Shown one piece after another: positions 61,401 to 64,000 of a stretch of 64,000 nt of DNA. The number at the start of each line of letters is the position of its first letter. Position 1 is the stretch's first letter. The notes beneath the pieces are model-generated. The model saw nothing but the letters and a program-made list of their open reading frames with translations. It ran no database searches and was not told where the DNA came from. Position numbers and translations under genes: made by a program. The stretch comes from Owenia fusiformis (taxonomy: Eukaryota > Annelida > Polychaeta > Sabellida > Oweniidae), in assembly GCA_903813345.2 (NCBI GenBank), contig CAIIXF020000005.1:41825394-41889393 (forward strand). The letters are read 5' to 3'.

Positions 61401-64000
61401 CGTATCATACATTTCCAGTAACCTTCCATTAAGCTGTGGAAGATATCGTTGAACTGTAGCGCCCATGCACTATATATGAACAAATGATCATACTCCAGAG
61501 TTTCCATTTCATACAATCTTAGTCAATTTAGTTCATCAAAGCATAGCAGCACCGTACAGCTGGTGCGTCACCGTACAAATTTGATCTTTTTTAAATATAC
61601 ATAATGAATGGTTGTTGGCTGAATCTTCGCCCGTTCTAAAATGTGTAAGTAACAAATACATATTCTCATAAAAATAATCCATACTCTCAGACGGTAGGGA
61701 AAATAATCAAACAAAATGTGAAAAAACAACCTTTTTTCACTCTGGTCGATTATGTGGGCCGATTCACTCAGAAAAAATCCGAACAGTGCTCGTAAAACGT
61801 TTATCATAATCAGAAAGTTAAAACTATTTCTAAGGGAATGCTGTTTTTATTTCACATGAAATCGTATTAGTTTTCATCAAATAAATTTTTTTAAACCCTT
61901 GTCATAGTTTTTGCTTCAAAGCAGTTAATTTGCGTTACCGTACAGAAAACTGTACTCCGCTATTTTTTGACGCTGTACGGTGACGCCTGCTTACGCGATG
62001 GTAAGGCGTGAACATAGCATTTGCACGCCCTCTACCTGCTTATTAAGCCAAGTAGATGAGAGTCTCTGTAACACTTTTGTAGATAGTTTTCACAAACAAT
62101 TTGATTTGTGAATCTCAAGTTTTGTCTTCCCGATTTCAGTCATAAATTACGTCAATTTTGCGTGCAAACCTTAATTGTGTAGACGTTGTTATTCCCGGAC
62201 GCCCAAATGCGTCAGGAACACATAGATACTTGAATGATCTTGATTGGACATCAGGTTGCAGAGAAATCGTAATTTTACTGAGTGGCTTCAGGAAAAAATA
62301 AAAAGGCTATACGCCTCATTAAGTGTGCACAGCCAATAGACCCAATTGTATTCAAACCATTTTACTCGATTTAGAGATATAAATGCTTACTGTGAAAGCC
62401 AAACTTTACGATGGTGAACCATCAACAATTCCAAAAATGCATTTTTCAGAGCAGAAATCTTACGTCACGTGACATGACGTGTGTGGTTGAAACAATTTGC
62501 CGCGAAATACTATTTTGTAGATTAAAATGAAACCCTGGCTTTCAAAATCGAGTAATTCACTCTTATGTTTAGCCAATTATTGCATAATTGAGGCTATTCT
62601 CATTAATTTTGAAAAGGGTATAATATCACTTGAAATTGAGTGCGGAATCAGTCGAGCTGAAACGCTATTTAAAACTTTTCAACCCGAATGTAATGCTGTA
62701 AGGGCAAAATATAATTATTGGGTTAACATTTTCAGTTATCGATATACGGTTTCACAAATGCATTTCAATCAATTCCTTGAATATCACACTCTACCATACA
62801 TAACAACTAGAAATGCATACAGTAAGAGACACTGTTTGTCTAATTGTATTGTTTAGTATATTTTTGAAAGTACACATCTAACAGCCATCCGATAACCATG
62901 CAAATGTGAAACTAATGTTTATTTCCACTTTGGTTCAGCCTCAGTAGTAGTTTGCAACAACAACTTTTCGATTTAGCGCCAGAATAACTTGGCACACGGT
63001 ACGTCATGGTCATGTGACCTCAAAAAGTGCGCAAAAACAACTTTTCAGAGGTTGACAGTCTTATCTTAATAAATCGTGTCGTGTGGGGAAATATCACAAG
63101 CTTTGTAGTCAACATAACAAAAGGGATGCTATTTGTGCTCAAAACAGGATAATAAGATATTCAGCTTTAATTGGTTTAGTACAACCTTAAAATCTTAGAA
63201 TAGCGTAACATAAACAAAATACACAAAATGATCGGTCTTGGTTGTGAATGATCCCTGTTTTAAGTAGAAGTTTGTGTGACATTCATCTGAATCTAGAGTT
63301 TGATTGCTTGTAAAGTTTTGTATACAATTTGAAAAAATGGTCATGGACTATTTGTTTTTCAATATGTTTAGTGTTTCTATTCCTGTTACCATTGTGAGCG
63401 TTGTCATTATAAATGATGGGTTGAACTAGTAAAATACACACTAGTGCCTGGGACACTACCCTAAAACATATGATACTGTAGCCTGCATTTCTTTAAAAGT
63501 AATACAGGCAACGGTGAAGTTGCAAATGGAGGACATTTGTTTAATTCCATATTTCTGAAGGAATACTAGATTTTACATATATATATGTCAAGTGTTCGCC
63601 TATACATTGTATGGATTCATCAGTTTGTATCACCAGAAAGACAAATAGACAAAGGTAGAGAATACCCGTTCCATGCAACTTCACTGTAACCTGTATTCCT
63701 TTAAAGAAATACAGGGTACAGTATAGGGATCACGGTAGTGTGAAACAGAGACAAAAATTCAAACTGAGAGACATCGATTTTGAAAAATAAAATATACTAA
63801 AAACATGTGCTTCCTATTTCGGCAATTTTTACATTCACTTCACAAGAACGTGTGAAATGCAATAAGTGAAAGTGGCACATCGAGAAAGTATAACCAGGTC
63901 TGGTCAGTGCTCTTGATTTTAAATGTACTTACCTACGAGATACATCGTTGCTGTGTTTAAGGACCCTGGCCATGCAGTGACTCCTTTTACCGTGTGAAAT
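58482..64000 (-). CDS. Monocarboxylate-transporter-like MFS protein (SLC16 type), partial
   Basis: Three exons, high to low: 64000-63933 (5' side outside the window), 59532-59389, and 58854 down to the gap at 58482. Frames join exactly (phase 1 at both junctions). The first reads VTAWPGSLNTATMYLVG, the second GPISSMLTNKLGCRPTVILG then TTFGIVTG, the third VGFGIAYLPGIVIVSQYFEK, GVAASGIGFGSFIYPPMIDA and YGWRGALLMLSGI. These are helices 2-6 of the MCT family, including the loop before helix 3 (NKLGCRP) and the YGWRGA segment. MCTs carry lactate, pyruvate or other small acids with protons across the plasma membrane; the substrate here is not determinable. The second half is missing: beyond the gap I find no continuation. 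Confidence 0.93.
59659..62247. mobile_element. 2.6-kb inverted-repeat element with GTACGGTGACGC motifs
   Basis: Arms of roughly 700-750 bp (59659-60406 and 61548-62247) begin CCAATCAAGATCATTCAAG and its complement. GTACGGTGACGC or close variants occur at least five times across the arms. Each arm holds a matching open frame of about 80 codons. The centre holds a different repeated motif. It lies within the transporter intron. No transposase identified, no clear target duplication. Confidence 0.85.
60690..61230. repeat. Central array of CACCTGCGGTATATG motifs
   Basis: Variants of CATATTCACCTGCGGTATAT and its complement occur about ten times in mixed orientation, many as adjoining inverted pairs. 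It forms the middle of the 2.6-kb inverted-repeat element. Confidence 0.85.
62260..63460. other. Transporter intron sequence, no gene seen
   Basis: AT-rich, no supported exon. A 109-codon frame at 62527-62856 has no domain, no codon-bias signal that I can see and no splice context, so I leave it out. Confidence 0.35.
63473..63725. repeat. Fold-back repeat, about 50-bp arms
   Basis: ATACTGTAGCCTGCATTTCT ... GTGAAGTTGCA on the left matches the complement of TGCAACTTCACTGTAACCTG ... TACAGTAT on the right. Each arm is itself nearly palindromic around CTTTAAAG (for example CCTGTATTCCTTTAAAGAAA then TACAGG). Confidence 0.8.

Noticed and set aside
62527-62856. 109-codon frame in the transporter intron
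   Set aside because: No recognisable domain, no neighbouring exon signals, composition like the surrounding AT-rich DNA.

Overview
This is nuclear DNA from an animal, most likely a marine invertebrate and possibly a lophotrochozoan. The genes have short exons with GT-AG introns. The non-coding DNA is AT-rich and crowded with fold-back and tandem repeats. The gene set is animal: a Toll-like receptor, a B4GALT7 orthologue, an MCT-type transporter and a class C GPCR-type ligand-binding region. The species cannot be fixed from sequence alone. Exon limits were found by hand from reading frame, splice sites and, where available, a paralogue or known family; none was checked against RNA.

Layout. 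Positions 1-14,260 hold two tandem paralogues on the + strand (847-5577 and 11229-14257). Each is an eight-exon gene for a secreted protein of about 270 residues with six matching cysteines, in a family I do not recognise. Between them on the - strand lies a Toll-like receptor (7501-9534) broken by a frameshift and by a 388-bp inverted-repeat insertion in its TIR domain. Positions 14,780-17,170 hold a LINE tail and a Penelope-like fragment with inverted arms that carry degenerate hammerhead-ribozyme-like motifs. Positions 17,557-23,240 (-) are B4GALT7, with a probable ETS-type promoter beside a MITE that has a 9-bp target duplication. Positions 28,066-32,818 (-) are a ten-exon gene for a DEK_C plus SWIB domain protein. 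Positions 33,000-43,550 have no recognised protein gene: a tRNA-derived SINE head, motif-rich segments, tandem repeats and dispersed repeats. Positions 43,597-48,813 (+) encode the first part of a class C GPCR-type ligand-binding domain. Positions 49,000-58,000 are repeats: a perfect 42-bp hairpin, a 1.9-kb satellite, a 3.3-kb inverted-repeat element with a 5-bp target duplication, a LINE tail and a CTCCGAG-rich repeat. After a 510-bp run of N, 58,482-64,000 (-) holds three exons of a monocarboxylate-transporter-like MFS protein whose 5' end is outside the window. A 2.6-kb inverted-repeat element sits in its intron.

How the parts relate. B4GALT7 (proteoglycan linker synthesis), the SWIB protein (probably nuclear) and the transporter look like ordinary cellular genes. 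The secreted paralogues plus Toll-like receptor form a separate cluster that could relate to defence or surface biology, but only position suggests that. The most unusual content is non-coding: several unrelated fold-back elements, each carrying its own short motif many times in both orientations, and a class of hairpins whose tips share the same design.
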